A DNA stretch of 64,000 bases from Eopsaltria australis (Eukaryota > Chordata > Aves > Passeriformes > Petroicidae). The DNA lies in NCBI GenBank assembly GCA_034509425.1, contig JAVTVJ010011652.1, positions 8,612,001 through 8,676,000 of the forward strand. Reading direction: 5' to 3'. Below, piece after piece: positions 1-12,600 of this stretch (positions are counted from its first letter, which is position 1; each line of letters begins with the position of its first letter). The position numbers and the translations under genes are program-made. Below the pieces are notes generated by a model. It searched no databases. It saw nothing but the letters and a program-made list of their open reading frames with translations, and had not been told where the DNA came from.

Positions 1-1376
1 CCGGGACTGACAGTAATGTTCTTCCCCATTGAGTTCTCCTCAGTGCCTTTGGGCAAAGCCAAGGAGGTGAAAAATCACCCGCAGCATCCAAGCATCTGAT
101 CTCAGCACCATTGGGCACAGCCCTTCGCACTGCTGTGATGCTTTCTCAAGGACGCCATCAATTCACAGGCAATATCATATTGTCTTCTACCACCACACCT
201 GAGCAGGCTGTCAATTCACCCTTGATCCCTCCAGGACTTTCTCATCCTGCATATGAATCTTATATGCAGAAAAGAATTTCAAGTGTCTACCAAACCCAGC
301 GTCTCACCGCCCATACTCTTTAGGGGAAGGTCCATGAGGAGCCACAGGAAACAGAAGTCTGGTTTTCAGCTTTGGCTTTTCCTTGGGGTTTGAGTTCCTC
401 AAGCCCTGCCTAGAAATATGCCCAAGTTTTTTCTTTGCATAGATATGCACTTACAACATTGTACATTAAAGGAGAAGAAATCAATACCAAGGATGGATAA
501 AAAATAGGTGAGCACCACGTGGAAGAGCACTGAAAAACGTCTTTTACATTCTGTAAGAATCTGAAGAGAAATCTCATGCCTGCCTGGGGTGAAATAAATG
601 TATTGCTTCCCTCTGGACTGTTTCAGAGAGATATTAAGGAAAGAGAGATAGAGTATGTACGTTGCATGCCTGAAATGATCCTAGAGGTACTAAATGCCAC
701 ATCAGCATTTCAAAGGCACTGCCCTGTGAAGAGCGAATATTGGTGCTGCTCCTGCCCTCCTTCCCTCCACTCCTTGCTCCCACACATGTGCAGGTTTAAG
801 TGCAGGCAGGCAGACTGATGTACCTGCAAAAGGCTTTATTTGAAGGGCTTCTCTGACTATTATACAGCTGACTGCCCCAATCACTCTGGAAGAAAAAGCA
901 CTCCAACCATACATGAAAATGTTATCTGAGAAATAACAAGGCAGTAAAACACTTGAGCTCGGGGGAGAGTGGACAGGCAATTCTGGCAACCAGGATGGGC
1001 ACTCAAGCTGCCCTTCCATGGGTGAAGGACCTGGAGGGGCACACAACGACCATGTCCCTTGTAAGATGTCCCAAAAGCCACAAGATGCCACTTGGCTCAT
1101 GAGCCAGCTGTGTGTGGGAAGCCCAGCAGAGATGTGAGCATCTTCCTAATTTCCCTGTGAAGCTTCAGTGCCCGTTGGCCACACTGCTGCCACATGAGAC
1201 CATGCCCTTATGGGACAAGCAGGCATCAGCAGTGGCAGGGGAGGAGAGGAGGTGCAAAGACTGCTGTGGGGAGCCCAGGTCTGGCTCCCAGCTCCCTGGG
1301 GAGCTGCCAGCTGGAGCTGTGATTGATGCTGTGGTGGTGCAGCCCTTCTCTCAGCAGGCAGCTGAGAGCTGCCTCA

Positions 1377-1584
1377 CGCCCAGCCGGCGTGCGGAAACCT
1401 CTTTGTCATGGCAGCTAATGAGCAGATTGTATTTCACAGCGCCGCGGCCCCGCGCAGGTACAGCCAGCGGCTTTCATCTTCCTGATAGCTCCCACGGGAA
1501 AGGAGCAGCCGCTGGCCCGCCGAGCAGGTCACGGCCCGGTCCTGCTGGGCTTTACGGTAGTTGCAGCTTTTAAACCCTTCGTCG
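1377..1584. other. CpG-rich patch, possible regulatory element
   Basis: About 19 CpG dinucleotides in roughly 210 bp, against very few in the flanking kilobases. The patch contains GC-rich runs (CGCCGCGGCCCCGCGC around 1440-1455) next to AT-richer stretches such as AGCTAATGAGCAGATT (about 1412-1427). Retained CpGs inside an intron suggest an unmethylated or constrained segment, for example an enhancer or an alternative promoter. That is inference. No transcript evidence is available. Confidence 0.35.
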
Positions 1585-1896
1585 GTTTTCACCTGCCTGT
1601 GGCTCTTTTGTAGCACAGGAGTGGAGGGAAAGGGGCTGTGGAAGCACCTGATAGAGTCTGTGTAGGAACACAGTGGTGGGATGTGGGATCAGTGATGAAG
1701 CACATGGGAGAGTGAGGAAACAATCATGACAGCGATTGGCACCTAACTTGTTGGGAGACTTATCTTCAAAACAACAGCAAAATCCAAGTTAAAGACTTCC
1801 ATTGTGTTTAACAGCCTGGGGTTTATTCCTCTAACTCCTTCCCTGGCTTTAATCCCGTTCTGAACTGCACTCCTTCTCCAGTCACTCTGGGGCTGC

Positions 1897-2004
1897 TGCC
1901 CCACTGTGCCAGGAGAGCTGGCCATGGGCCACCCTCTGCCCTGCTGTGCCAGGAGAGCTGGCCATGGGCCACCCTCTGCCCTGCTGTGCCAGGAGAGCTG
2001 GCCA
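1897..2004. repeat. Tandem repeat, 40-bp unit, about 2.7 copies
   Basis: The unit beginning CCAGGAGAGCTGGCCATGGG starts at 1909 and again at 1949, with the first 14 bases repeated at 1989. The spacing is exactly 40 bp. The first two copies are identical over the full unit, indicating a recent duplication. Upstream of 1909 there is a partial degenerate copy (CTGCCCCACTGTGCC). The array shows up as repeated peptides on the minus strand but is not coding. Confidence 0.9.
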
Positions 2005-3021
2005 CAGCCACCTGCTACCCTCGTGCACCCAGCAGGCAGGAGCTGGCCTGCACCCATCCAGCCGGGAGCAACCCAGGGGCCCTGAAGCCCTGGGAAAAGG
2101 GGTGACGTGGCTTGGCCAGGGAAATTGGCTCTTCAGAAGAAATCCATCAGGTGCTAGCTGCAGGCTCAGGTTCGTCTCAAACAAAGCTCAAAGCCCCCCA
2201 GGCTCCCCCCAGGCCGGGCCCCCGGAGCTGGCAGGGATGCTTGCTGGAAGGCTGTGCAGACAAGGGTGCCCCAGGAGAAACCCAGAGCAGCACAGGCAGT
2301 GGACTGCACTCTCCTGCTCGCTGGTTTGCTCTCTGGAGTCAGCCTGATGCTCAGGGATGCTGTTTTCATTTCCTGAGTAGGCAGAGCTGACCGAGATGCA
2401 GCTCCCTCAGACTTTGCTCCCCTGCAGCCACCCCCGAGATCCCAGCACACCATCAAGGGCAGGCTCACAGTGCCAGGGTTATGCACATCTCCAACAGGGA
2501 TCCCCAGCCTGCTGGCAGTGTCTGCTGGGTCATGGACCAATAAATCCCTTCTAGAAGAGATGCAGAGCACCCAGCTGCTCTGCCAGGCTCTCTGCTTACA
2601 AGGCAGTGTATTTTCTAACCCCTAGAGGAAAAGGAAACCTGCTACTTTTAATGGGGTTTTTAATATTATTTCCTTATCAGCACCATGTGTTCTGGGAGTT
2701 CCCCTCTGCCCAGGTGTTTCTGAAGAGTGAGAGATGTTGTGGGGCACTGGTGAGGACCACAGCTCTCTGTGAAGCTTTTACCTTGGTTTCTAGAAATCTG
2801 AAATCAGGTGCTGAAGCTCCAGCCTGGCTTCCCTTGGGCCAGCTCAACACTAGTGCTCCAGCACTGATCCCGACATGAACTAACATCTTCTATTAACACT
2901 GTAAGGAACTGATCTGGGAAATTCATTTTCCAGCAGAGTTCAGAGAGGCCACAAAGAGAGAATCCCCCCCAAATGTGCAAGGAGAAGCCAGCACCAGCAT
3001 GACATCCCTGGGCAGACCTAC

Positions 3022-3136
3022 CGGCAAGGGGTTGAAGTTCTGGTCCACCAAGTGGTTGTGGCCATGGTCGAGGAAGGAATGCCGCACCACCACATCGATG
3101 CCCTGGCTGGCCAGCAAGCCCAGAGTGTTCAGCCAC
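3022..3136 (-). CDS. HPSE2: HPSE2 internal exon (115 nt), last one inside the window
   Basis: Encodes, after one base completing Leu, WLNTLGLLASQGIDVVVRH then SFLDHGHNHLVDQNFNPLP. It ends in phase 0 before GTAGGT (3016-3021). The acceptor is CTGTCCCCAG just upstream of 3136. HPSE and HPSE2 both carry a Val-x-Arg-(His/Gln) strand followed by NxHLVD(E/Q)NF(D/N)PLP here. The His and Gln choices in this exon are those of HPSE2. The following family segment (DYWLSLL...) is not found between 1 and 3021, so the terminal exons lie outside the window on the low-coordinate side. Confidence 0.96.
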
Positions 3137-3953
3137 CTGGGGACAGAGGGAACAGAGCCAGGGCACCATGGGGAGGATGGGGGAACATCATGGGGGGAAC
3201 ACTATGGGGGGACTGCCTGGTCCCAGTGGCACAGCTGCTCTCATGCATCCGACCTGATCCCTGCTCCAGCACCTGAGCTGAAGCCTGCAGGTTTTGTGAG
3301 CTGGGCATTAACTGGCTCCCACTATCCCTGCCCCAGCAAGTCTGCATGTTTCTTCCTCTTGCCCCATGTCTTTGTTCTTTGCATGTCCCAAACCCATGTC
3401 TGAGACCCTTTGTGCACCCCAGTATCTCAGCCCTCTGCCCAGAGCCTGGGGTGCTCCCCCAGCCTGCCAGCGCTCTGCACCCTCTGTCTGAGCAGGACAG
3501 ACCCGACCTTTGCACTGGCCTGTCTTCTCACAGTCCCTGGACAAGATCTTCAACTCTCACAGCCTGCCACAGCCCTGATAGCCCAGACATGTCCCTGTGC
3601 TTCCCTGCAAAGCTTAGATAATCTTCCTCCATCTTTTGTGATCACAACCAGCTCTGAAGATCTGAACTGGGGCTTTGCAGCAGGATGTCCAGACCATGGG
3701 GCTGTGCCAGTGGACAAGCCCAGCAGCCAGGAATGGTTGTAGCTTCAAAGCAGAGAAAATGGAAAGCAGAGCTGAGGAGGGGTAATAGGGATGAAATGAA
3801 GAAATTAACAATTCTCAGGCTGCCAGGGAGTACTGAGGGGGTCTGTGGGCATGGAGCTTGCCCTCTCCCAGCTGCAGTGCCTTTGCAGCACTTCAGCCTG
3901 CAGAGCCCACAGGGGTGGCAGTGCCCTGGTGCTGGCAAGCCAGTGTCACTCAC
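3137..3953 (-). other. HPSE2: HPSE2 intron, 817 bp
   Basis: Bounded by donor GTGAGT at 3948-3953 and an AG acceptor at 3137-3138 (minus strand). It is GC-rich with G-runs (about 3170-3215). I see no additional gene or mobile element. Confidence 0.85.
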
Positions 3954-4060
3954 AGGAACCCAGCTGCGTATGAATCGGAGAGGTTGTTCATGCCTCCAGC
4001 TGAGGTTGTGCCAACACCTTCCAGCCAGATCTTCTTCCCTGGTGTGTACGTGTTCACTAC
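3954..4060 (-). CDS. HPSE2: HPSE2 internal exon (107 nt) at the GH79 nucleophile region
   Basis: Encodes VVNTYTPGKKIWLEG, then VGTTSAGGMNNLSDSYAAGF and the first two bases of a Leu codon. The acceptor is TCTCTCATGCAG before 4060 and the donor is GTGAGT (3948-3953). In HPSE the nucleophile Glu lies in WLGETSS. Here the ungapped alignment puts Gly at that column, with Glu one residue earlier (WLEGV). This agrees with the known HPSE2 family sequence and with reports that heparanase-2 does not cleave heparan sulfate. An NLS sequon is present. 107 nt gives 35 codons plus two bases, which match the single base that opens the next exon (Leu-Trp). Confidence 0.96.
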
Positions 4061-6601
4061 CTGCATGAGAGACAAAAGCAACCAAAATTACTCTGGTGAA
4101 ACTGTGATTTAAAGCCAAGGCAGACATCTCGTATCCCATGCCCTGTGAAGACTTGTGGAGACCTTCGGTGATGGTGCTGCTGGACAGTCAGTGCCTGCCT
4201 GGCCATGGCATGTCACTCTGTGTCTCTGCCTTGGCTGGGTGGTGGGAGACCTTTCCTCACTCTTTGCTTCCACTGCTGCACATCCACTTGCATCTTCTGG
4301 AGCTGCTCCCAAATGCATTCTCATGTTCCCAGTCCCAGACCCTGCTCTTCCCCCATGGTCTCCCCATGCATGCTGTCCCACAGACTGCCCTCTCTGTCAC
4401 CTTAGCTCTCCATAGCCCCTTTCAAGGTGGCTGCCAGCCATGGGGAGCCCCTGAGCCCCAGAGGCTCTGCCGTGTGGGAGCTCTAGGTCACATACTGGAG
4501 CCACATGGATTAAAGGTGGGTGGGCACTCAAGGAGAAAGCAGTGGCATTCCTCCAGTCACAGATAGTCCCACAGCTGGGCAGGGGTTGCTTTGCCACCTG
4601 AGGGGTCCGTGGCACAGGTGGGACATGCAGGTCTGAGCATGCTGGCGCACCCCTTCCAAGGCTTCAGCTGGCAGTGCAGACACCTGTGAGATGCCAGGGG
4701 GCTCAGATGGCCACAGCTGCCCTCTCCCAGCCTGAGCAACCTTTGGCACCTCACCCTGTCCTCTCTCCTGCAATCCCACTTCTCCAGGCGGGGTGACAAG
4801 CTCCCACAACCAGATGTCTGCAAACCCAGCGGCCCCAGGAACGCTCTGCACAGCCTGATGGATCCTGCCCCATTAGTGAGGAGCGCTGGAATGTGCTGGA
4901 TGGACTGGGATCCCTCAAAGATGTTAAATACGCCAGCTCTGGGCTGCCTCCCACTCACAGCCTGTGAGAGTCGACAACCCTGACTGAAGCCCCAGAGGTG
5001 TTGGCATCCTGCCTGTAATTATCTAAGCCCGCCACCTTCCCCGGTCGGAGAGGAAGCAATAAAACAGGGAAGTGGACAAGTCCAGCTGCTCTAATCAGCC
5101 CCGGCAGGATGCACGGACTCAGAGCCAAGCTGGAGGCTATTAGCACCCAGTGCTGTGCTTTTGCTCAGCCACACTGGCATTCCCAGGAGAGCCTTCCCCA
5201 GCCCTGCCCTGTGCAAACCAAATTCTGGCCCGCAGGCGTGAAGGTTCCCCTAAACTGCACCAAGGGCAGCTCCTTGCTGCTTCTGGTCTGGGAATGGATG
5301 GAGTCCCCTTACCATTCCCAGCAGGTTTCAGCCTGCAGCAGAGGTGGAACACATGTCACTGCTTTTGGCAGGGTATTATACCCACGGGGGCTGGGTCAGC
5401 TGGTGTCTCTTGCTTGCCCCACAGTGATTCCACTGGCCACAGTGCCATGCCTCCCCCACAGCAGGAGTATCATCCACATACATGGATGACTCCCAGCTTG
5501 TGCCAGAGGGCTCAGAAAGCAGATTCTCTCCTCCAGCTTTGCTGCACTGACCCTCTCATCCCCTTTCCCAGGGTCTTTTTGAGTTGTTTACTCATTCTAT
5601 CGTTTCTCCCTGAAGGAATTACAAGTGAGACATTGTGCTGAGTGGTAAGATTTGAAAACCTAGACAAGACAGATGGATGGACATCTCCTCTAGTCCCTAA
5701 GGCCTTTTTCGCTCACTAGGTGTTCCTTATTTCTTCCAGGACTGACAGCTGACTGTGTCAGTCTCAGCCCTGGCCCCCCTATCAGCCAAAGCAGAGGGAT
5801 CCTGCAAAGCCGCTGTCATGTATCCCGTTGTTAGAGATGCCAACTGGGTCTCCCAGAACAGTGGGGAAAGGAGCACTCACAAGCCAGGGAGAGCCATGGA
5901 CTCTGGCACCACAGGCCAGCAACAGCTGGGGTTTTTGACATCATCAAAACATGATCGTCAGGGAAAAAGGACACTTGTTCATAATGGTCACAATTGTCCA
6001 CAAGTGAGAATCACTCTGGGAATGCAACTGTCACTACTTTGCAAACAACATTTCCAGGCACTGAGAGCAAGTGGGGCAGGATGTGGCAGTAGGAGCCCCC
6101 TCCTGAGCAGACATGGCACCGCCTGTGCTCAGGAAGGGTTGGTACCACCTGGCTGCTCACTCCTCTCCTTGTTCTTGGGAACAAGCTCAGCGTCACCCTC
6201 ATTATGTGCTGCTCCCTTCAACAACAGACAGGTGGGAGACTCAAGCCAGTCAGCTGCCTTAGCAGGGCTTTGCATGGGGTTTGCTCCTGCCCTGTGCATC
6301 CAGCCTGTGTTCCAGCACATCTGCACAGCCTGTGCTGTGCTGCAGCCTGTGGCCACTTCCCTCAAAACCCACCGCACCTCCCACCCTGGGGCCAGGCTTT
6401 GTGCTTTCTCCCTATGCCCTGAATGAGGGCTGGCTGTGTTTTGGCTAGGAGCACAGAGCCCAGCAGCCACTGTCCCCCCCCTACCCCACAGCAGCTCCCC
6501 TGGGAGTGTGTCGATGCTGAGCCCTGGCCATGAGCTGTGCCACAGCCAGGCACTGCAGGCGTGGTGTCCCCTTGCCCTGCTGACCCTTTGCACTCGCTCA
6601 C
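4061..6601 (-). other. HPSE2: HPSE2 intron, about 2.5 kb
   Basis: Donor GTGAGC at 6596-6601 and acceptor CAG at 4061-4063, minus strand. Nothing is recognised apart from moderately GC-rich unique sequence. A stretch around 4990-5150 mixes CpGs with short AT-rich motifs (GTAATTATCTAAG) and could be conserved non-coding DNA, but I cannot test this. Confidence 0.8.
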
Positions 6602-6695
6602 CTTCTGGATTTTCCTGATCTGGTCTGAGAGTGTGTCTAACAGGCGTGTTTTCAGGAAGTCTGTCACTTTGGCCACTCGACCATCAATGTAGTAA
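6602..6695 (-). CDS. HPSE2: HPSE2 internal exon (94 nt)
   Basis: Encodes YYIDGRVAKVTDF followed by LKTRLLDTLSDQIRKIQK, a mostly helical part of the GH79 barrel. One base completes the His codon of WQHYY and 31 codons follow, so the exon ends in phase 0. The acceptor is TTTTCCTTGCAG just before 6695 and the donor is GTGAGC (6596-6601). The TLSDQIRKIQK stretch is HPSE2-like. HPSE has a clearly different sequence here (from memory), which supports the assignment to the paralogue HPSE2. Confidence 0.96.
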
Positions 6696-9600
6696 CTGCA
6701 AGGAAAATAAGAAGACAATGTCAGACAGCTGGGAGTATCTCTGCCCCAAACCATGTCCTCCTGTTCTGCTGCTGTCCCATACCAAGAAACTTCCTTTACT
6801 CAGGCCATGCCTGTCTGGCAGATGCTTCAGTCTCCAAAACAGGATGTAAGGTGGACACACCCTGAACACTGAGCATCCTGCACTTCAGGAACCATGGGAA
6901 GTTTTGCAATTTCTTAACTTTTGCTGGTGAAACTCTGGGGGCAGTATTCTAAAGGCTGGGAGCAAAATGCCACCTGCAAAGGCTTTGCAGCACTCTTACA
7001 CAACCTGCACCTTCCTTGCTTGCTCTTCCAGAAAAATCCACAGCTGGATCTCCCTGTCAAGAAATGTTGTGGCTGTTGGCAGCAGAGGAAATCCTGCTCT
7101 CACTCTTCTGGCCCACGAATGCCAGGGAGTATTTCCCACACAGGGGGCTGATTCCTGCTCTCCATGTGCTTGATTTTATGAAGTACAGCTACACCGCTGC
7201 CCATAATGATGTGAATCATCTGTCTCTAAGTGTGAGAGGAAGGCTCTGAAATGTCTCACTGCTGTCTCCTGGCTCCAGGACATAAGGTGAAGCATTCTGT
7301 CCTGACTGCACATAACCTGTGTCTAGAGGTAATCCCAACCTGCTCCTCCTGGGGAACAGTCTTGGGCTGTCACCTCTGCTCCATGCAAGGAGAAATGGCA
7401 GCACTTGCACATCTCCCAGAGGCTCTTGCCAGTCTTGCAGGGACCAGGATGCCTCCTGCAGCATGCACTGGCATACCCCTGGGCCGGCCCTTTTTCTGAT
7501 AAATAGGTTTTGCAAGAGAAACTTTATGAACCTTCTCCTTCCAAATCTGCATTGTGCATCAGCCACTCACCACAGTGAGCCCCAGACTATGTCAGAACCA
7601 TGCTGGGGGGAAGGAGGTTCCCAGGAAGAGCAGCAGCTCTGGCTGGGGCTGGTGGGGCTTAGTCATTGCCTCCCATCCCTCACTGGATCTACAACCAGTC
7701 GGTTTTCACCAGAGTTGCACAGACCCTTCTCCCTTTCTGCAGACCTTGGTGCAGCCGTGGGTGCTGGGATGCATAATGGGCTGAAGACCTGGACTCTGAA
7801 AAAGGTGGATTTACCTTTCCAGGGCTGCTTTCTCCATGAAATGCATCTCACCTGCACCAGTGAGCAGCTGTGGCTGTTTCACTTGGGTGCTGGAATGCAG
7901 GAGCATCCCCAAAGGATGTTGTGGGCTAACACAGCCTCAGACAGAGCACCTGGCACATGTGCAACATGCACGAGTGTTTGGAGAGGATTTTTGTGCCTCA
8001 CTGCTCCAAGTCACTAACTGTCCCAGAGCAGAATTCTATTACAGGCTCAACTTGCAAATGCATTAAATGAGAAGAACCTCCTCTGTCACCCCTCCCCCAG
8101 GCGTGCAGTCCCAGCTGTGTCCCCAGCAAAGCACAGGAACACGCCAGGCACACCCCAACCTGTGTGACCTGGGTAAGGAGGCAAGAGGCATTTCTGTACA
8201 TCCATGGTGACTGGAAGGTGCCAAGGGCAGAGATAATCTCCAGGGAGAACTTAGGAAGTGTTCAAAATCACCATCAAACCACTGGCTGCTGAGAGGAGAG
8301 CAGATCTGTGAGCAGCAGGCAGTGGTGGGGTTTACACAGATTACTTTTTAAGACAAAATTACAAAGCAGTGTTCTCTGGGGATGGCAGATGTTTGGATTT
8401 TAGCACCGCACTTAAAAACTGAACAGAAACGACTTTTTCAGACTGCTGTGGACTAAAAACCCCATCACCTGGGCCAAAAACTGGCTGAAAGACCATTAAA
8501 AAAAGGCTGCATTCACAGGGAAAGTATGGAGTTAGATAGACCTCAGTCTGCGTATGACCCCTCCAATGTATCAGGTTTTCTGCAGGGTTTAGCTTCTTGG
8601 CCATTATGGTCCCAGAGCCCAGGAAAAACCCCTTGGAGAGCAAAGACAAGCTTGCACCTCCTCATCACCTCATTCAGGCACAAGGTGTGCTCTGACACGC
8701 AGCTGCACTGCCAAGGGGAGAGCACCAGCAGCAGACACAGAGGAGGCTCTGCCCTCCCAGAGATCAGATGGAGGCAGCCTGGGAAGGTGCTGCTGTGCTC
8801 AGCACAGCCCAGACCCTACAGGGAAGAGGAATATCCTGGAATATGTGCCATGGTCACATTTTTTTTGACACCTTCATTAACAAGGCAGAGAAACAGAGAC
8901 TGGTAGAGGCATGAAGGGCAGAAAAAAAAGAATCAATATTCCTGCTTCAGTATCAAGAAATCTTGGTAGCATATTTCCTGGCAGCATGAAGAGGGGAACA
9001 CTTCAGCTTTGGGTATGTAAACAGAGCATGAAGACAATTACAAAATTCAGTAAAATGGGCAAGAATCTCTTGCAAATCTGCCTGGGAAGCTCTCAGTTGC
9101 CAGCAGGTAGTTTCACCCTCCTCAGTCTTGGGAAAGGGGAAAATGGCACCAGTTGCACAAGGTTTGTGAGGAAGAGAGAAGAACTGAGGTCTGTGCTGAT
9201 ACCTGGCTGCTCAGGAATGGATTTCCAGCTGTAGGCTTCATCTCATGGAGTTAAGGGCACTTCCTTTTGGCAACTTTAACCGTCAGAATAGAAATCCAGA
9301 AAATGCAAACAAGTGTCAGGCCTTTAAAGCAGGAGAAGAGCTCATTAGGCGTGGATTATTCCTTGGAGTAAAGGCTGCAGCTTTGCTGATATTTACAATG
9401 ACTCACTGCACTTGACTTTAAAAAAAAAAAAACAACTTAAAACAGTCACAACTCTTCAATCTCCAAAAAAGCCAGCAGCAGCTGCAGAGATCTCCAGCAC
9501 TGACAAATCCCTCCCCAAGCAGCCAACCTGAGCCAGCCCCAGGGTCTGTGGCACTCACATCCTCCTTTCCTAGTCTGGCAAGGAGATGAGAGGGCTGACC

Positions 9601-12600
9601 CTCCCCAGCATGGGCACGACTGTCAGCACATATAGCTCCAGGACAAGCTCTTTGTCCCAAGCACAGGCTGGCAGATCTTTCAGTGGGCTCTGGGTATGGT
9701 GCAGCAATAGAATTGGCCCTGAAGCCTAGGAGACATCAGCATGTGCACCATGAGCCCTGACCATGCCGTTTCTCATAATTCAGGAGAAAATAGATATGGG
9801 CAATTATATACAGAGCTGGGCCATTGTGCCCCTGGTTCAGTGCCACTGTCTCTATAAACAGACAGTCTGCAGGAACCTGAGAAGAGCCAGCCAAGAAAAA
9901 GAGGGATGTAGCAACTAAATCCCAGATGAGACGTACATCTTGAAGGAAAGGCCATGTACGTCTACTTTTGGGTGCTCTATTACAATTGAGATGTCTATTA
10001 TTCAAAGCTGAGACAGATTCTACCCCTCCACTTACATTATCCCATTTCTAAAAACGTATTTGCCTATGCTACAGAAACAAGATCAGCACACTGCAAAGGG
10101 AGGTGTGACTGGACTGCTCTGGAGGTGGCCAAACCAGAGCATGGTGCAGGGGAAGGACTCAGCCAAGGGCTGGGAAAGAATTTATGCCAGTGCTAGGAAA
10201 TGAACCACCCCAATTCCTGGCTTCCATCCTTGCGTGGAACTGTAGCATGGGACAAAGATGAGCTGAGAACAGCAGTGAGGCAGGGCTGAGCACAGCTGCC
10301 AGTTAGAAATGCCCTTGTTCTTGAGCAGGCTGCCAGGCCAGGCTGCACACAGCTCCCCAGTTCCTCCCAGAGAGGGACAGTGCCAGGCATCAGAGCACTT
10401 GGGTGATTCAGGTGCTGTCTGTGTGTCTCTGTCCTCTCACCTCCAGGTCTTGCGTTGCATTTAAAATGGTATTCTGGAAAGATCCATGATTTGCTGCATG
10501 GGACCATAAGCATTGTACCATGTTTAATGAAAGCAGTGCACTGACTACTGGGCAGCTGGTTCCATTTACCTCCTCCTTCATTTTAAAGAGAAACCTTTGC
10601 CCCTATTATCTGACCACTTCTTCTGTTGCAGTTAATTACATTAAAGCCCACTTCCCAAAGCTCAGGAATTTCCGGATCTACTTTGTTGCCTGCTGCTACA
10701 GGGAGAGTCTGCTTGGAATTAGGGCACCCGCCTGCCATGGCTGCGGAGCAGGGCAGAGCCTCACGGCCAGCAGCACACCCTGCTGCCACTGCAGCTGTGA
10801 AACTGGGACACCTCTGCTGACAGGTGCCCCTGATCCGTGAGCACCTTCCCGAGGGGAGGGCATCTGCACTGCAGGACGAGGGGCAGCCACACTGCTGCTC
10901 ATGGAGAAGAGAGGCAGGATGTGACCCGCTCCTTCCAAAGACCTGCAGGCACAGATGGGAGGTGCTGCCCACCTCCAGTCACATAATAAAGGCATTGATG
11001 AAGAGTGACTGGGGGCTGTTCTCTGGCCCCAAAAGCACAACTCACACCCACGCCTTTCTCTACCCCCAGACAAGATGCATTTACCGGTTCCACCACCAGA
11101 AGCCATCCCTGGCCTGTGCCATCTCTCCAGCCTTGCCCTGGCATTGCCTGGGAATATGCTGGTGGCCAGGGCCACGGTGCTGCCAGGAACTGTTTCCTCC
11201 ATCAGACAGTGAAGAGGATTGCAAGGCAGTGGGCAAAGCTGTGCCCTGACCAGGTTTATTTACAGGTGCAGCTGGGTCAGAGATTCCTTTCTGCAGCCCC
11301 TTCCTCCAGACACAGCCTGTGAAGACAGTGCACTCTGAGCACTTGCAGCATGCTGATGTGAGCCCAAATGTACACCCTGGGTACATACACTGGTGGGGGT
11401 GCCCATGCTGGGCAACTCTCTCCTGGCACCTTTGGGAAATCTGCCCTATGCTGCTGCTCGTGAGCATCTCCCCCTGCACACACAACATGACCAGGCCAGA
11501 AGAGATGTCACTCAAACCAAGCTGGGCAAAAGCATTTTCAGCAACCTCTCACACATGCCTGCATGTCTGGCACCTCTGATTTGCCACATAGGACAAGTGA
11601 CTTTCTATCGTGGAAGAGAAAGTGGCATTCTCCAAGAAGCCACAAGGATAGATGTCCACGGACTTTGAAGATGCAAACATTTACCTTCCCTATAAGTAAC
11701 AGAGATTTGTGTTTCAGAGGCAGCATTGCATAAGGATTTGTCCATTAAAAATTACAAACTTGGAGCTGTGTGCAAGACTTGGAATGGAAAACCAGTTGTA
11801 CAAACTGAGAGAGTTATGCCTGGGGATGGAACTGGGTGCAGCTGCAGGTTTAAGTGGACAATGAATCTTCACCCTGTGTGAGGACACCAGCACAGAGCAA
11901 AGAGATGGCTGTGGGGAGGATTCTGAGCAGTGGAAACCCACATCCAAAGGCTGACAGGGTCTGTGTTTACTCATAACCAAACATGAAAATCTAAATCACC
12001 AGGGAAAGGCCAAGACTCTTGGAGCCACTGTCACACCCTCCTTTAGAGGAAATTCCCTGAGCACTTTGAAGCCATTCACACATCCCTCTCCAGCAACACT
12101 GTACTTCTGAAGAGGGAGGCACACATGCTGAGTTATGTTATGTATGTAAATGAAACCATACTCAGCTGAGTGAGTGAGGCTCACTGGTGAGCTGCTTATT
12201 TCTACCCAGTGTCACTTTTCTATCAATCATATTTCTGATATATTCTGTTTTCACACAGAGAATAGGGCTCCTTGCAATATATTCCCTTCTCAGTTCCCTT
12301 TCTGGATTGAGCACAGACTTTTCAAAGGAATAACAGATTTGACAAATTTATAACCAATATCCCAGGAGAACGTTAGGGTTTGGAACCGAAATACTCATAC
12401 TTGAAATTAGACAGCAGTTTAGTTTCCTGCTAATAATTTTCTTCTTGGATACAAAGGAACTTGTTTTGTTTTGTTTTGCTGTTTGGAGCAGAGGGATGAG
12501 ACACTGTTTTGACATTTATTCATAAACAGTACAGAAGCCCAGCTCAGAGCTGTGGCCATTGCCAGTCCTCACAATCACATAGGGGTGCTATCTCCAGAGC

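Larger units (their letters stand above)
1..3021 (-). other. HPSE2: HPSE2 intron (downstream part, continues beyond position 1)
   Basis: No exon is recognised. I looked for the expected next HPSE2 segment (DYWLSLL-type, then the C-terminal domain) on the minus strand and did not see it. The region holds a CpG-rich patch (about 1377-1584) and a 40-bp tandem repeat (about 1897-2004), listed separately. The open frames here give low-complexity Pro/Ser/Ala-rich peptides with no family resemblance. Confidence 0.8.

Noticed and set aside
1..3021. Possible last HPSE2 exons
   Set aside because: No minus-strand sequence resembling the DYWLSLL-type exon or the C-terminal domain was found.
5755..6426. 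223-codon open frame, plus strand
   Set aside because: Antisense to an HPSE2 intron, no domain or motif, overlaps other random frames.
7319..8017. 232-codon open frame, plus strand
   Set aside because: GC-rich intron with few stops; peptide is low-complexity and matches nothing I know.
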